NCBI GenBank assembly: GCA_963760715.1
Contig: CAVXDY010000008.1
Coordinates: 82,953 to 146,952 of the forward strand
Reading direction: 5' to 3'
Length of the DNA: 64,000 nucleotides
From: CAVXDY01 sp963760715
Lineage (GTDB): Bacteria; Actinomycetota; Thermoleophilia; Miltoncostaeales; Miltoncostaeaceae
Part shown: positions 18,501 to 26,805 of the stretch, in pieces
Numbering within the stretch: position 1 is the stretch's first letter
How the letters are laid out: the number at the start of each line of letters is the position of its first letter
The notes under the pieces: model-generated
Database searches by the model: none
Told to the model about the DNA's origin: nothing
The model's input: the letters and a program-made list of their open reading frames with translations, nothing else
Made by a program: the position numbers and the translations under genes

Positions 18501-18984
18501 CGTGGGCGTCGTAGGTGTCGCGCACCACGCCGCCGAGGCGCAGGGGCGCGTGCACCGGCGGGAGCGCCGACTCGATCCACCCGGCGATCAGGGAGCCCGG
18601 GAGCGCGGCGCCGATCGCGGTCCAGGTGGCCGGGTCGTCGAGCGGCCCCGGGAGCCCGGAGACGGCGCCGGCCGAGGGCCCTTGGGAGAGCGTCTCCAGG
18701 TCGCGGCGGACGGCGTCGGCCACCTCGACCGCCGTCAGGGCGTCCCCGGCGTCGAGCTCCTCCCCGGCGGCGAGCCGCTCGGCCATCGGCACCAGCTCGG
18801 CGGTGACGCGGGGGAGGCTGGTGAGGAGCGCCGCGATCCGGTCGAGGTCACCCTGGTCGAGCGCCACGTCCACGCCGAGCTCGGCCAGCAGCCCGGCCGC
18901 CAGGCCCGCGTCGGAGAGGACGGTGCCGAGCGGCGCGAAGGCGTCGACGATCGCCCGCGTGAGCTGGGGAAGCGGGTCACTCAT
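15568..18984 (-). CDS. DUF6603-like giant protein, 1138 aa
   Basis: The long acidic, glycine-rich, beta-patterned middle resembles DUF6603 proteins as I know them: around residues 570-620 it has CLNRTMDALALADGLKSG and then LLFPEDPLEDAPFIIGQL, followed by ITWGMPTLITGDLALVLSFP. The repeated amphipathic strands (about residues 250-900) suggest a large repetitive beta fold. No signal peptide is visible at MSDPLPQLTRAIVDAF, so export, if any, is not by Sec. Start ATG at 18984 lies 13 bp after the upstream gene. The biochemical role of DUF6603 is not known to me. Family call is from memory of the pattern; an HMM search would settle it. Confidence 0.7.
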   Translation of the reverse strand: MSDPLPQLTRAIVDAFAPLGTVLSDAGLAAGLLAELGVDVALDQGDLDRIAALLTSLPRVTAELVPMAERLAAGEELDAGDALTAVEVADAVRRDLETLSQGPSAGAVSGLPGPLDDPATWTAIGAALPGSLIAGWIESALPPVHAPLRLGGVVRDTYDAHGRRHREVGWGRLGDLVRDPAGTIGDEYGWGGDLDHLPLLGAIRDAAGAIGLRLRWGLLPSELIAPWYPDGPPSAMRALILGLGPAGEVGVAALPIPAEPGVGPMRGLALVNLGAPASGVELEVAPGWVVTVSGAAGPADAPALELLPGAPPRVTGGASTIDLGLELGGEPAVPWIVAGPPDGLRVTLSGLLLSAGVSGPPDDLRLEASIGTSGDGIALALPAGSGDGFLAKLMPAGVEGGAAVALNWSADDGFSLEGDVGLVAVLVIDRWIGPVYLERLSIELTLGEATEVVLGLTARMVLGPFSVSVEELGLRLAATIADGSGGTLEPLDLGLAFKPPTGVGLELDLGVGGGAGFLWLEPEIGRYSGALALDLVEIGLAAIGVVDTELPGDPDGWALFLSISATFPGLPLGFGFFLSGVGGLLCLNRTMDALALADGLKSGAVDALLFPEDPLEDAPFIIGQLDSWFPIAEGSTVVGVAARITWGMPTLITGDLALVLSFPDIELAVLGSVSMVLPDEETALLELHMDTLGVIDTSEGVVSITASLYDSTLLRTIHLSGDMAMYARVGADPYFLLSIGGYNPSFDPPGDLPASVTDLRRMRAEVALSEDVWLGIEAYVAVTSNTLQFGSLAEIEASDRFLGVTYTARAEVGFDVLLVFSPFAFIADVHASAEVTAGDRELLAVDLHAHLEGPQPWYATGSAGFDFFGIDVSFAIAVGWSAPPAARPTEDVLDLVTAALDDPVSWAPRAPQGVAIDPILLEAPEVEGEVWMRPDGELLATQSVAPLDREMDVFGEYAIAGSRRLDLDAAGIDKVPAATWTAAMDWFAPALYDEMTRAERLEAPSFEAMTAGAAIGCSASVVDADESTSVTPDYEVAVLEEDETRRFARPRPMAVPLAAAAAGLALDPSRPRPARAVTSPAFAVGETRWRSSDAVSGIPIGPPTTYQAARAGLRASVAADPALRGARTVAPAHALAGT

Positions 18985-18997
18985 CCGTGCCGCCCTC

Positions 18998-21900
18998 TCA
19001 CAGCGCCGTCATCCGGAGGGCGACCTTGCCGTTGATGGTCACGTCCACGCGCCGCCAGCCCGCGGGCGGTCCCCCCTCCTCCCGGGCCTGCTGGTCGCCC
19101 ACCCCCCAGCTCACCACCCTCCCGTCCGGGACGGCGAAGAGGGGCCCGAGGATCGCGCGGAGATAGCGCACGACGTTGGCGGCGCGCCGCTCGGAGAGCG
19201 TCTGGTTGTAGAGGGCGCGGGCGTCGTCGGGGCTCGCGTGGCCGACGACCCTGAGGGACGTGCTCGGCGTGGCCAGCGCGTGCAGGTGCAGGGCCGCGGT
19301 CCGGCGCAGCAGGGCCTTCCCGGAGGCCGTCAGCTCGGAGCGGCCCACGTCGAAGCTGACCGCGGAGTCGGTCGGCGCGTCCGCGGTCAGCGTGCCCGGG
19401 GCGGCGAGCACCGCGGGGTCCACGAGCTTGACGTCGCTCCCCAGCCAGAGGTACCCGACGGTCCCGGTGAGGGTGATGCCGATCCAGAGCCCCCACCCGT
19501 CGATGAAGGTGAAGCTCCACACCGACGCGGACTCGCGATCCGGTGGCGGGTCGGGCGGCAGGAAGACCTCGTACGTGTACTCGCCCATGCTGCGCATGTT
19601 GTCCGAGTTGACGTCCGTGAAGACATGGCCCCAGATCCACCCCGCGGGCGGCTCCAGCAACCTCTCGAGGCCGAAGGCGGTCCACCCCCCCGTGAAGCCC
19701 GACTCGATCACCCAGCCGGCGAAGTCCTGCGGCGACCATGGATCGGTCCCCGTGTTGATCTCGGACCAGTCCTCCGAGTAGTCGATGTTCATGCCGGCGG
19801 CCCAGGCCGCCCCCCCGCCCACGATCGCGCCGACGTAGTTCACCGTCCCGGGGTTGGCCTCCGTCCCCGGCCAGCCGTGGGGCTCCGGGCCCGAGGCCGG
19901 GTACGGGCGGACCTTCTTGAACTCCGCCCTCACCAGGTCCAGCGTGACGTCGGGCCCCAGGCCGTAGTTGGCGCCGTCGATCTTGGTGAGGGCATACAAG
20001 CCCTTCTGGAACAGCTTCTCGATGGGCTTCCCGAGGGGGGTCTTCAGGAGGGGGTCGCCCAGCACCCCCGCCGCGGGACCGGCCGACTCCTTTCGGTACG
20101 AGTAGACGTGATCGAACGGCTGCTCCTCATCGGGGTCGAGGACGATCGGACATACGCCGAGGCCGAGGCGGTCGACGATCGGCCGGCAGCTCGTCTGGGC
20201 CCAGCCCGCCGCGATGGCGAGTGCCTGCCAGTAGGTGCGCGGCGGGGCGCTGCCCGAGCTCCACTCGTCGAAGGGGCTGTCGTCGCCGGCCAGCGCCACG
20301 AGGCGGTCGCGGACGAAGGCCCGGGCCAGGGGAACCTGCTTCCCGGGGATGCCCGTCCCGTCGGGGGCCTTTCGGTAGAAGTAGGAGAACGCCGCGCTGA
20401 ACCGCTCGCAGAGCGTGGTCATCCTGCTCGGCCACACCGCCTCCGGGCCGGACGCGACGTACTCCATGTCGGCGACCAGGCGTTCGACGATCTTCTCGAG
20501 GAGGGCGGTCTCGGCGGCGGTCGGCCAGTAGCGCTCGGAGGCCTCGATGACCTCGCGGACCTTGGGCGACAGGGCGGCCAGCTCGACGTCGTTCATGAAC
20601 GGCTTGATCGGCTCGGACAGGGGGACGACGGCCTGGTCCTCACCGCGGGTGATGACCCGGGCGAGGCTGCGCGGGCGCAGGAGGGTCTTCTCGGAGCCCA
20701 TGTAGGCGAGCGTCAGCCGCAGGCCGTCGTCGGCCTCGGTGAAGGTCAGGACGCAGTCCGAGCTCAACCCGCTCGCGCTGAGGGTGCCGCGGAACCGCAG
20801 CCCTGGCCCCGCGAATGCGTGGTCGCGCTCGGCCGTGATCGTCCAGGTGGTGAAGGTGGCCGGCCCGGGCCGGAACGGCAGCTCCGTGGTCGTGTCGAAG
20901 CCCCGGGTCTGCAGGAAGCCCTCGACGTGGTCGCTGGCCTGGTTGAGGCCGGCGGTGATCGACTCGGCGGCGACCGTCGCATGGATCGCCTTGGCGCTCG
21001 CCTCGACCCCGAGCGCCTCCACGTCGATCGGGGTGGGCGTGACGACGACCTCGTACCGGCCCGTCACGCAGGGCGCGGTCCACTCGCGCTCGATCATCGC
21101 CGGCAGCTGCTCCTCCGCGGCCACGCGCCGGGACAGCGACACGAGCCCCAGCTCCAGGAGCAGGAAGAGGTTGACCGGGAAGCGCCGCTTGCCGAACCCC
21201 TCGACCTCGGCGAACAGCGCGAGGACGCGGGGTCCGAGCTCCTCCTCGGTCAGCCCGGCGGCCGGGATCAGCTCGGGGTCCACCAGCGAGCGGCGCAGGA
21301 GCTCGGAGCGCAGGCCCGCGCGGATGTCCTCCACCACGCGCGGGGCCGTCGCCGCCACCGTGCGCTGGAGCAGCTCCTGGAGGCTGAGGTCGACCAGGTC
21401 GGCATACGCCGGCCGGCCGTCCCGCCAGACCTCCGCGTGGATGCGGTCCGCCACGGGCTGCATGTCGAGCTCGTCCGCGGGCAGGATCCAGGTGGCGGGG
21501 TCGAACAGCGGCGCCAGCGCGCACTGCTGGAGCTGGTCGGATGCTCCGCCGTGCGCGGTCCAGGCTGCGCTCGCGGGCGCGCGGATCGCCTGGAGGAGGT
21601 CGCGCGCGGGGGTGCCCGCCTTCGCCGCGCCGCCGGCGATGCCGCAGGCGCCGGCCGGCAGCGTGACCGCGCTCGCGGTGGTGGCCACCGCCCAACCGCC
21701 GGTGTTCCGGTCGACCGTGCCCTTCCAGGACGCCGGCATCGTGAACGCGATGCCGTAGCTGCTGGCGATCGTGCTGCCACCCGCGCCCACCGCCTCCCGC
21801 ATCGCCAGGCGCGGGAGCACCCGCAGGGCGAGGGCGCCCTTCACGCCGCCCCAGCTCAGGGGCATCCCCACGAGCGCGTCCCAGCTCTCGATGCTCGGCG

Positions 21901-22171
21901 CGATGAGGAAGGTCTCGAGGCTGACGTACATGCAGGGCGCCGCCCCGTTCGGCCCCGCCGAGGCCACGATCGACGTGATCTCGTAGCCGGCGAGGTTGGC
22001 CTCGACGATCAGGGGCTCGAGGGAGGCCATCAGGCACCGCGCGGCGTCCACCGCCGGCCCGTCGGTCGTCGCCGGGGTGACGCCATCCTTGACGTCGAGC
22101 CAGACAGCCTCGACCTCGGGCCGCTCCAGCAACGACGGAACGAGGACGAGGGGTCGGGAGCGGAGCGGCAC
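18998..22171 (-). CDS. First gene of the giant-protein operon, about 1057 aa, OmpA-like C-terminus
   Basis: The C-terminal ~110 residues (about 940-1055) look like an OmpA-type domain: VSFDVGRSELTASGKALL, then LRVVGHASPDDARALYNQTL and SERRAANVVRYLRAILG, matching the strand-helix pattern used by Pal/OmpA/MotB to grip peptidoglycan or form such folds. The remaining 900 residues are unrecognised and include an aromatic-rich section (GWVIESGFTGGWTAFGLE, GWIWGHVFTDVNSDN). No signal peptide, lipobox or membrane helix is seen, which is unusual for a peptidoglycan-binding module. GTG codons occur at 22174 and 22171 directly after GGGAGG; the second has better spacing. It heads the five-gene operon and faces a GMC oxidoreductase gene. 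Confidence 0.8.
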   Translation of the reverse strand: MPLRSRPLVLVPSLLERPEVEAVWLDVKDGVTPATTDGPAVDAARCLMASLEPLIVEANLAGYEITSIVASAGPNGAAPCMYVSLETFLIAPSIESWDALVGMPLSWGGVKGALALRVLPRLAMREAVGAGGSTIASSYGIAFTMPASWKGTVDRNTGGWAVATTASAVTLPAGACGIAGGAAKAGTPARDLLQAIRAPASAAWTAHGGASDQLQQCALAPLFDPATWILPADELDMQPVADRIHAEVWRDGRPAYADLVDLSLQELLQRTVAATAPRVVEDIRAGLRSELLRRSLVDPELIPAAGLTEEELGPRVLALFAEVEGFGKRRFPVNLFLLLELGLVSLSRRVAAEEQLPAMIEREWTAPCVTGRYEVVVTPTPIDVEALGVEASAKAIHATVAAESITAGLNQASDHVEGFLQTRGFDTTTELPFRPGPATFTTWTITAERDHAFAGPGLRFRGTLSASGLSSDCVLTFTEADDGLRLTLAYMGSEKTLLRPRSLARVITRGEDQAVVPLSEPIKPFMNDVELAALSPKVREVIEASERYWPTAAETALLEKIVERLVADMEYVASGPEAVWPSRMTTLCERFSAAFSYFYRKAPDGTGIPGKQVPLARAFVRDRLVALAGDDSPFDEWSSGSAPPRTYWQALAIAAGWAQTSCRPIVDRLGLGVCPIVLDPDEEQPFDHVYSYRKESAGPAAGVLGDPLLKTPLGKPIEKLFQKGLYALTKIDGANYGLGPDVTLDLVRAEFKKVRPYPASGPEPHGWPGTEANPGTVNYVGAIVGGGAAWAAGMNIDYSEDWSEINTGTDPWSPQDFAGWVIESGFTGGWTAFGLERLLEPPAGWIWGHVFTDVNSDNMRSMGEYTYEVFLPPDPPPDRESASVWSFTFIDGWGLWIGITLTGTVGYLWLGSDVKLVDPAVLAAPGTLTADAPTDSAVSFDVGRSELTASGKALLRRTAALHLHALATPSTSLRVVGHASPDDARALYNQTLSERRAANVVRYLRAILGPLFAVPDGRVVSWGVGDQQAREEGGPPAGWRRVDVTINGKVALRMTAL

Positions 22172-22354
22172 CACACCTCCCGGGTCCGGCGAGGGGCCGG
22201 CCCTTCATACCATCGCCCCTGGGGCGGCGTCTCCCGCGATCATGCCAAACCCGCCGAGACCCCTGGCGCGCCCGGGCACACCGCGCCGGCGCCGGCGCGG
22301 CCGCGCAAAGGTGCATATTTGGCCGTGGGCCGTCACGACGCAGAGGTGCCACCG

Positions 22355-23941
22355 ATGGACGACGTTGACTACCTGATCGTCGGAGGCGGCACGGCGGGGT
22401 GCATCCTCGCGAGCCGCCTGACGGAGTCCGGTCGGCACCGAGTGCTGCTCGTCGAGGCCGGCGGCGAGCCCCGCAGCCTGTTCATTCGCATCCCGGCAGG
22501 TTTCGGACACCTGCTGCGCAGCCGGCGCTACAACTGGGCCTACGAGTCCGCGCCCGATCCGGACACCGACGGCCGCGCGATCCCCGTGCCCAGCGGGCGC
22601 GGTCTGGGCGGGTCGGGCCTCATCAACGGCATGGTGTACGTGCGCGGTCAGGCCGCCGACTACGACGGGTGGGCCGCCGCCGGAGCGACGGGCTGGGCGC
22701 ACGCGGACGTCGAACCGTACTTCCGGCGTATCGAGGACTACGCGCAGGGCGGCCGGGGACGGGGACGCGACGGGCCGCTGCACGTCACCCAGGTTCGGGA
22801 GCGGTTCCCCGTGGCCGATGCGTTCCTCCGTGCGGCCGTGGAGGACGGCGGGCGCCTCGTGGAGGACTACAACCTGGAGCAGGCGGGGTTCGGCTACTAC
22901 CAGGTCAACCAGTTCCGTGGTCGCCGATGGAGCCCGTACGACGCGTACCTGGCTCCCGTCCGCGGACGGTCGAACCTCAGCGTGATGAGCCACACCCACG
23001 CGCTCCGTCTCACATTCGACGGCCACCGGTGCACCGGTGCGAGGGTCAGGCGCGGACGGTCCGAGCATCACGTTCGGGCCCGACGCGGGGTGATCCTGAC
23101 CGCCGGGGCGGTCCGCTCACCCCAGCTCCTCGAGCTCTCCGGGATTGGACGCGCGGACGTGCTGAGTTCCATCGGCGTGCCGGTGCGGCACGATCTCGCG
23201 GGCGTCGGTGAGAACTACTCCGACCACTACGCCCTGCGCATGAACTGGAGGCTCCAGGGAATCCACAGCCTCAACGAATCCACGCGGGGATGGCGGCTGG
23301 CCGCCGCGGTGGCGCAGTACGTGGTCCGGCGCACCGGCATCCTCACGCTGGGGCCGGCGCTCTGCCACGGATTCGTCACGACCGATCCCGAGGGCGACCG
23401 TCCGGATACGCAGTTCCTGTTCATGCACGCCAGCTACGAGAACGCCGCCCGGCGCGTCCTGGACCGGCAACCGGGCATGACCATCGGCATCATCCAGCAG
23501 CGGCCACGCTCGGTTGGAGCCATCCACAGCGTCTCCGCCGACCCCGTCCAACCACCCGCGATCCACCCGCGCTTCCTGAGCGCCCCCGAGGACCGCAGGC
23601 GCGTCGTCGCCGCGATCCGACGGGCGCGGCGCCTGGTGGCCCGCCCGTCGCTCGCCCCGCTGATCGCACGCGAGATGAACCCCGGTCCCCTCGCCGGGGA
23701 CGACGACGCGTTGCTGAGCTGGGCCCGGGCGACGGGCCAGACGCTCTACCACCCGTGCGGGACGTGCCGCATGGGAAGCGACGACGGGGCGGTGGTGGAC
23801 CCCCGTCTGCGCGTGCGCGGCGTCGAGGGCCTGCGGGTTGCCGACGCGTCGGTGATGCCGTCGATCACCTCGGGCAACATCCACGCGCCGGTCATGATGA
23901 TCGCGGAGCGCGCGTCGGACATGATCCTGGCCGACGCCTGA
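22355..23941 (+). CDS. GMC family FAD-dependent oxidoreductase
   Basis: A 528-aa glucose-methanol-choline oxidoreductase. The N-terminal FAD-binding fold reads YLIVGGGTAGCILASRLTES, the second signature GSGLINGMVYVRGQAADYDG follows, and TAGAVRSPQLLELSGIG is PROSITE-like GMC signature 2. The C-terminal catalytic His region is seen as LYHPCGTCRMG. Length and order match choline or alcohol dehydrogenases of this family, but the substrate cannot be deduced. ATG at 22355 with GAGGT 8 nt upstream is preferred. It is divergent from the giant-protein operon with 183 bp between; no link in function is evident. Confidence 0.93.
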   Translation: MDDVDYLIVGGGTAGCILASRLTESGRHRVLLVEAGGEPRSLFIRIPAGFGHLLRSRRYNWAYESAPDPDTDGRAIPVPSGRGLGGSGLINGMVYVRGQAADYDGWAAAGATGWAHADVEPYFRRIEDYAQGGRGRGRDGPLHVTQVRERFPVADAFLRAAVEDGGRLVEDYNLEQAGFGYYQVNQFRGRRWSPYDAYLAPVRGRSNLSVMSHTHALRLTFDGHRCTGARVRRGRSEHHVRARRGVILTAGAVRSPQLLELSGIGRADVLSSIGVPVRHDLAGVGENYSDHYALRMNWRLQGIHSLNESTRGWRLAAAVAQYVVRRTGILTLGPALCHGFVTTDPEGDRPDTQFLFMHASYENAARRVLDRQPGMTIGIIQQRPRSVGAIHSVSADPVQPPAIHPRFLSAPEDRRRVVAAIRRARRLVARPSLAPLIAREMNPGPLAGDDDALLSWARATGQTLYHPCGTCRMGSDDGAVVDPRLRVRGVEGLRVADASVMPSITSGNIHAPVMMIAERASDMILADA

Positions 23942-23998
23942 GGCCGTTCATCCACCTGCACTGCCGATTCAGGCGGACCTGCTACGAAAGGCCTGAGC

Positions 23999-24883
23999 AT
24001 GCCCAGCAAGGCCAAGCCCGAGTCTCCCTCCATGCTCATCGACGCGAGAATCAAGGAGCTACCCGACTGGCGGGGCGAGGCGCTCTCCCGGATTCGCCGT
24101 CTCATCAAGCAGGCTGACCCCGACGTCGTCGAGGAGTGGAAGTGGAGAGGGGTCCCGGTGTGGTCCCACGACGGGATCATCTGCACCGGCGAGACCTACA
24201 AGGACAAGGTGAAACTCACCTTCGCCAGGGGAGCCTCCCTCGAGGATCCAGCAGGCCTCTTCAACGCCAGCCTCGGAGGCAACACGAGGCGCGCGATCGA
24301 CCTCCATGAGGGAGACGAGATCGACACGGGGGCCCTCACGTCCCTCGTCCGCGCCGCAGCGGCCCTGAACGCGTCATCCCGGCGCATGCCCGGCAAGGCC
24401 GAACCCAAGGGGACGGCCGGCAAAGGCGAGCGAACCGTCGCGGCCACGAGCAAGGGCTCCTCAGGGGCCGCGAGGCCGGCCCTCCTCGCAGGCGGCAACC
24501 CTCAGATCATCAAGGCGGACGGCGACGCCCCCGTGCAGGCCTACATCGAGGCCATGCCGGGCTGGAAACGCGACATCGGGCGCCGCCTCGACGCACTCAT
24601 CGTGCGCAACGCGCCCAACGTGCGCAAGGCCGTGAAGTGGAACTCGCCCTTCTACGGCATCGAGGGCCAAGGCTGGTTCGTCAGCTTCCATACCTTCACG
24701 ACGTACGTCAAGGTCACCTTCTTCCAAGGCACGATGCTGCACCCCGTTCCACCCGGAGGCAAGGGCAAGGACGCGCGCTGGATCAACGTCCACGAGGACG
24801 ATCTCGACGAGGCGCAGCTCGCGACGTGGGTGAAGCAGGCGGCTGCCCTGCCGGGCTGGGCCACGTCGGACATTCGAGCGTAG
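23999..24883 (+). CDS. Tandem DUF1801-domain protein
   Basis: A 294-aa protein with two copies of the YdhG/DUF1801 domain. Copy 1 spans about residues 12-115 (DVVEEWKWRGVPVWSHDGI, then KDKVKLTFARGASL) and copy 2 about 175-290 (VRKAVKWNSPFYGIEGQGW, then YVKVTFFQGTML). They are joined by a Lys/Gly/Ala-rich linker. DUF1801 proteins are usually single-domain and of uncertain function, related by fold to iron-chaperone frataxin-like proteins. The start ATG at 23999 follows GAAAGG. Its codon usage looks slightly less GC-skewed than the neighbours. Confidence 0.85.
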   Translation: MPSKAKPESPSMLIDARIKELPDWRGEALSRIRRLIKQADPDVVEEWKWRGVPVWSHDGIICTGETYKDKVKLTFARGASLEDPAGLFNASLGGNTRRAIDLHEGDEIDTGALTSLVRAAAALNASSRRMPGKAEPKGTAGKGERTVAATSKGSSGAARPALLAGGNPQIIKADGDAPVQAYIEAMPGWKRDIGRRLDALIVRNAPNVRKAVKWNSPFYGIEGQGWFVSFHTFTTYVKVTFFQGTMLHPVPPGGKGKDARWINVHEDDLDEAQLATWVKQAAALPGWATSDIRA

Positions 24884-25065
24884 ACGACGCATTGAGCACG
24901 ATGGCGTGGGTCTGGGTTCGACTTCGATCCCCCTACCAGGGGTCGGGCGGCGACGGGATCGGCCGCTCCGGCTGGCTGGCCGACGGGGGCTGGAATAGGG
25001 TCGGGCCGTTCGCGGCGTGGCCGAGACCGGCTCGCCCCGGCCTTGCCCCCAAGTGAGAGGTCACC

Positions 25066-25356
25066 ATGTCGTACGCAGTCGTGCACACGTTCCCGGGCGG
25101 CACGAAGGAGCAGTACGAGGCATCGCTCGCCGCCGTCCACCCGAGCGGCGGCGGCCTCCCCGAGGGCCAGCGGTTTCACGTCGCCGGCCCGTCGGCCGGG
25201 GGCTGGACGATCGTCGCGATCCACGAGTCCCAGGAGAGCTGGGAGCGCTTCCGCGACGACATCCTGATGCCCCGGATGGCCGCGGGGATCGCGGGTGGCT
25301 TCGCCAGCCCTCCCCAGGAGACGACCTTCGAGGTCGAGAACCAGGAGACGTCCTAG
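25066..25356 (+). CDS. Small ferredoxin-fold (ABM-like) protein
   Basis: A 96-aa protein with the pattern of dimeric alpha-beta-barrel proteins of the antibiotic biosynthesis monooxygenase type: YAVVHTFPGGTKEQYEA at the N-terminus, then GWTIVAIHESQESWERFRDD. Such proteins often act as small oxygenases or as binding folds; the residues give no substrate. The ATG at 25066 has GAGAGGT just upstream. A second small protein lies convergent 52 bp downstream. Confidence 0.75.
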   Translation: MSYAVVHTFPGGTKEQYEASLAAVHPSGGGLPEGQRFHVAGPSAGGWTIVAIHESQESWERFRDDILMPRMAAGIAGGFASPPQETTFEVENQETS

Positions 25357-25408
25357 CCGCACGCCGACCGTGCGCCCGCCGGGCGGGGCGGGCGCTCGGC
25401 AGCGGGTC

Positions 25409-25672
25409 CTACTCCTCGACCAGGATCACCAGGGTCTCGGGCAGAACGCCGTCGTGGTCCATCGCCGCGGCGGCGGCCTCGGTCTGCATCGCGGCCATCA
25501 TGGCGTCCATGTCCGCCACGTCCATGAGCACCGCGACGTGGGTCGGGTTCTGAGGGTCGACGAACGTGCGGATGTTCGTGACCCCGAGGGGCCCGAAGAA
25601 CTCCTCGCGCTTCGGCGAGGCGAGCCAATGCTTCGTGTCCTTCACATCGTGGTGACCGATCACGGTCGGCAC
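25409..25672 (-). CDS. Small hypothetical protein, 87 aa (ABM/DUF3764-like fold)
   Basis: Reads VPTVIGHHDVKDTKHWLASP, then TNIRTFVDPQNPTHVAVLMD and MDAMMAAMQTEAAAAAMDHDG. The strand-helix-strand pattern and length suggest a single ferredoxin-like domain similar to its convergent neighbour. GTG at 25672 is chosen because GGAGG lies 4 nt upstream. Function unknown. Confidence 0.75.
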   Translation of the reverse strand: MPTVIGHHDVKDTKHWLASPKREEFFGPLGVTNIRTFVDPQNPTHVAVLMDVADMDAMMAAMQTEAAAAAMDHDGVLPETLVILVEE

Positions 25673-25835
25673 GGCGCCTCCTGGCGTGGTGGGCTCGGCC
25701 GGTTTGGCCTCCCTGGGCGCAACCCTATCCAACGGGTTCGTGAGGTTCGCGGGCGCCGGAGCTTGAGTGGGCCACCCGAGTCGCCGATGGAGTTGCGAAG
25801 TCGGATGAACCGACCCCACTTTTCAGGAGGATCCC

Positions 25836-26774
25836 GTGAAGCATCGTCTGGTGACCCGGAGCGACTTCGACGGTCTCGTCTGCGCGGTGCTTCTGCGCCA
25901 CCTCGACCTCATCGACGAGATCACGTTCGTGCATCCCAAGGATGTCCAGGACGGTCTGGTCGAGGTCACCGGCCGCGACATCCTCACCAACCTCCCCTAT
26001 GCCGACGGCGCTCACCTGGTGTTCGATCACCACCGCTCCGAGGCGATTCGCACCGGCGGGGAGGCCCCGAACCACGTCATCGACCCCGACGCCGCCTCGG
26101 CGTCGCGCGTGGTCTACGAGTACTTCGGGGGGGCCGATCGCTTCCCCACCGTGCCGGTCGGGCTGATGCGCGCCGTGGACCAGGCCGACTCCGCCGCCTA
26201 CGACGTGGACGACGTGCTCAGCCCCTCGGGCTGGACCCTGCTGAACTTCCTGATGGACAGCCGCACGGGCCTGGGCCGGTTCCACGACTTCCGGATCTCC
26301 AACTACGAGCTGATGATGCAGCTGATCGACTCCTGCATGCGGCACCGGACGGTCGGCGAGATCCTCGCCCTTCCCGACGTGGCCGAGCGGGTGAAGCTCT
26401 ACCGCAACCAGAGCGGCCTGTTCGTCGAGCAGCTGCTGCGCGTCTGCCACGTGGAGCGGGACGTGGTGGTGGTCGACCTGCGCGGGGAGGACACGGTCCA
26501 CGCCGGCAACCGGTTCATGGTGTACGCCCTCTTTCCCCAGGCGCGCGTCTCGGTGCACGTGCTGTGGGGCAAGCTGCGGCGGAACACGGTCCTCGCCGTG
26601 GGAAGGTCGATCTTCGACCGCACGTCGCCCGCCGACATCGGCTCGGTGATGCTGCGGTACGGCGGAGGTGGGCACCCCGCCGCGGGCACCTGCCAGGTGT
26701 CGCACGCCGACGCCGACCGGGTGCTCGCGGAGGTGCTCGACGAGGTCTCGCCGCCCCTGGTCCTCGCCTACTGA
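25836..26774 (+). CDS. DHH-family phosphoesterase
   Basis: A 312-aa DHH/DHHA1 protein. The metal-binding motifs SDFDGLVCAVLL and DHHRSEAI lie in the N-terminal domain, and the DHHA1 substrate loop GGGGHPAAGTCQV is near the C-terminus (about residues 270-285). This is the architecture of NrnA oligoribonucleases and cyclic-dinucleotide or exopolyphosphate phosphatases; which substrate applies cannot be read. GTG at 25836 follows AGGAGG at the right distance. It is convergent with the multicopper oxidase gene, 31 bp apart. Confidence 0.92.
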   Translation: MKHRLVTRSDFDGLVCAVLLRHLDLIDEITFVHPKDVQDGLVEVTGRDILTNLPYADGAHLVFDHHRSEAIRTGGEAPNHVIDPDAASASRVVYEYFGGADRFPTVPVGLMRAVDQADSAAYDVDDVLSPSGWTLLNFLMDSRTGLGRFHDFRISNYELMMQLIDSCMRHRTVGEILALPDVAERVKLYRNQSGLFVEQLLRVCHVERDVVVVDLRGEDTVHAGNRFMVYALFPQARVSVHVLWGKLRRNTVLAVGRSIFDRTSPADIGSVMLRYGGGGHPAAGTCQVSHADADRVLAEVLDEVSPPLVLAY

Positions 26775-26805
26775 ACGCCCTCGCGAAGAGGCGCCCTCGG
26801 GACCC

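Noticed and set aside
18515..22354. Upstream extension of the GMC oxidoreductase frame
   Set aside because: The extension is antisense to two giant genes and lacks protein-like sequence; the true start is ATG 22355.
26775..26805. Terminator hairpin between DHH and multicopper oxidase genes
   Set aside because: Only a weak, bulged stem (CGCCCTC with GAGGCG) and no T-run.
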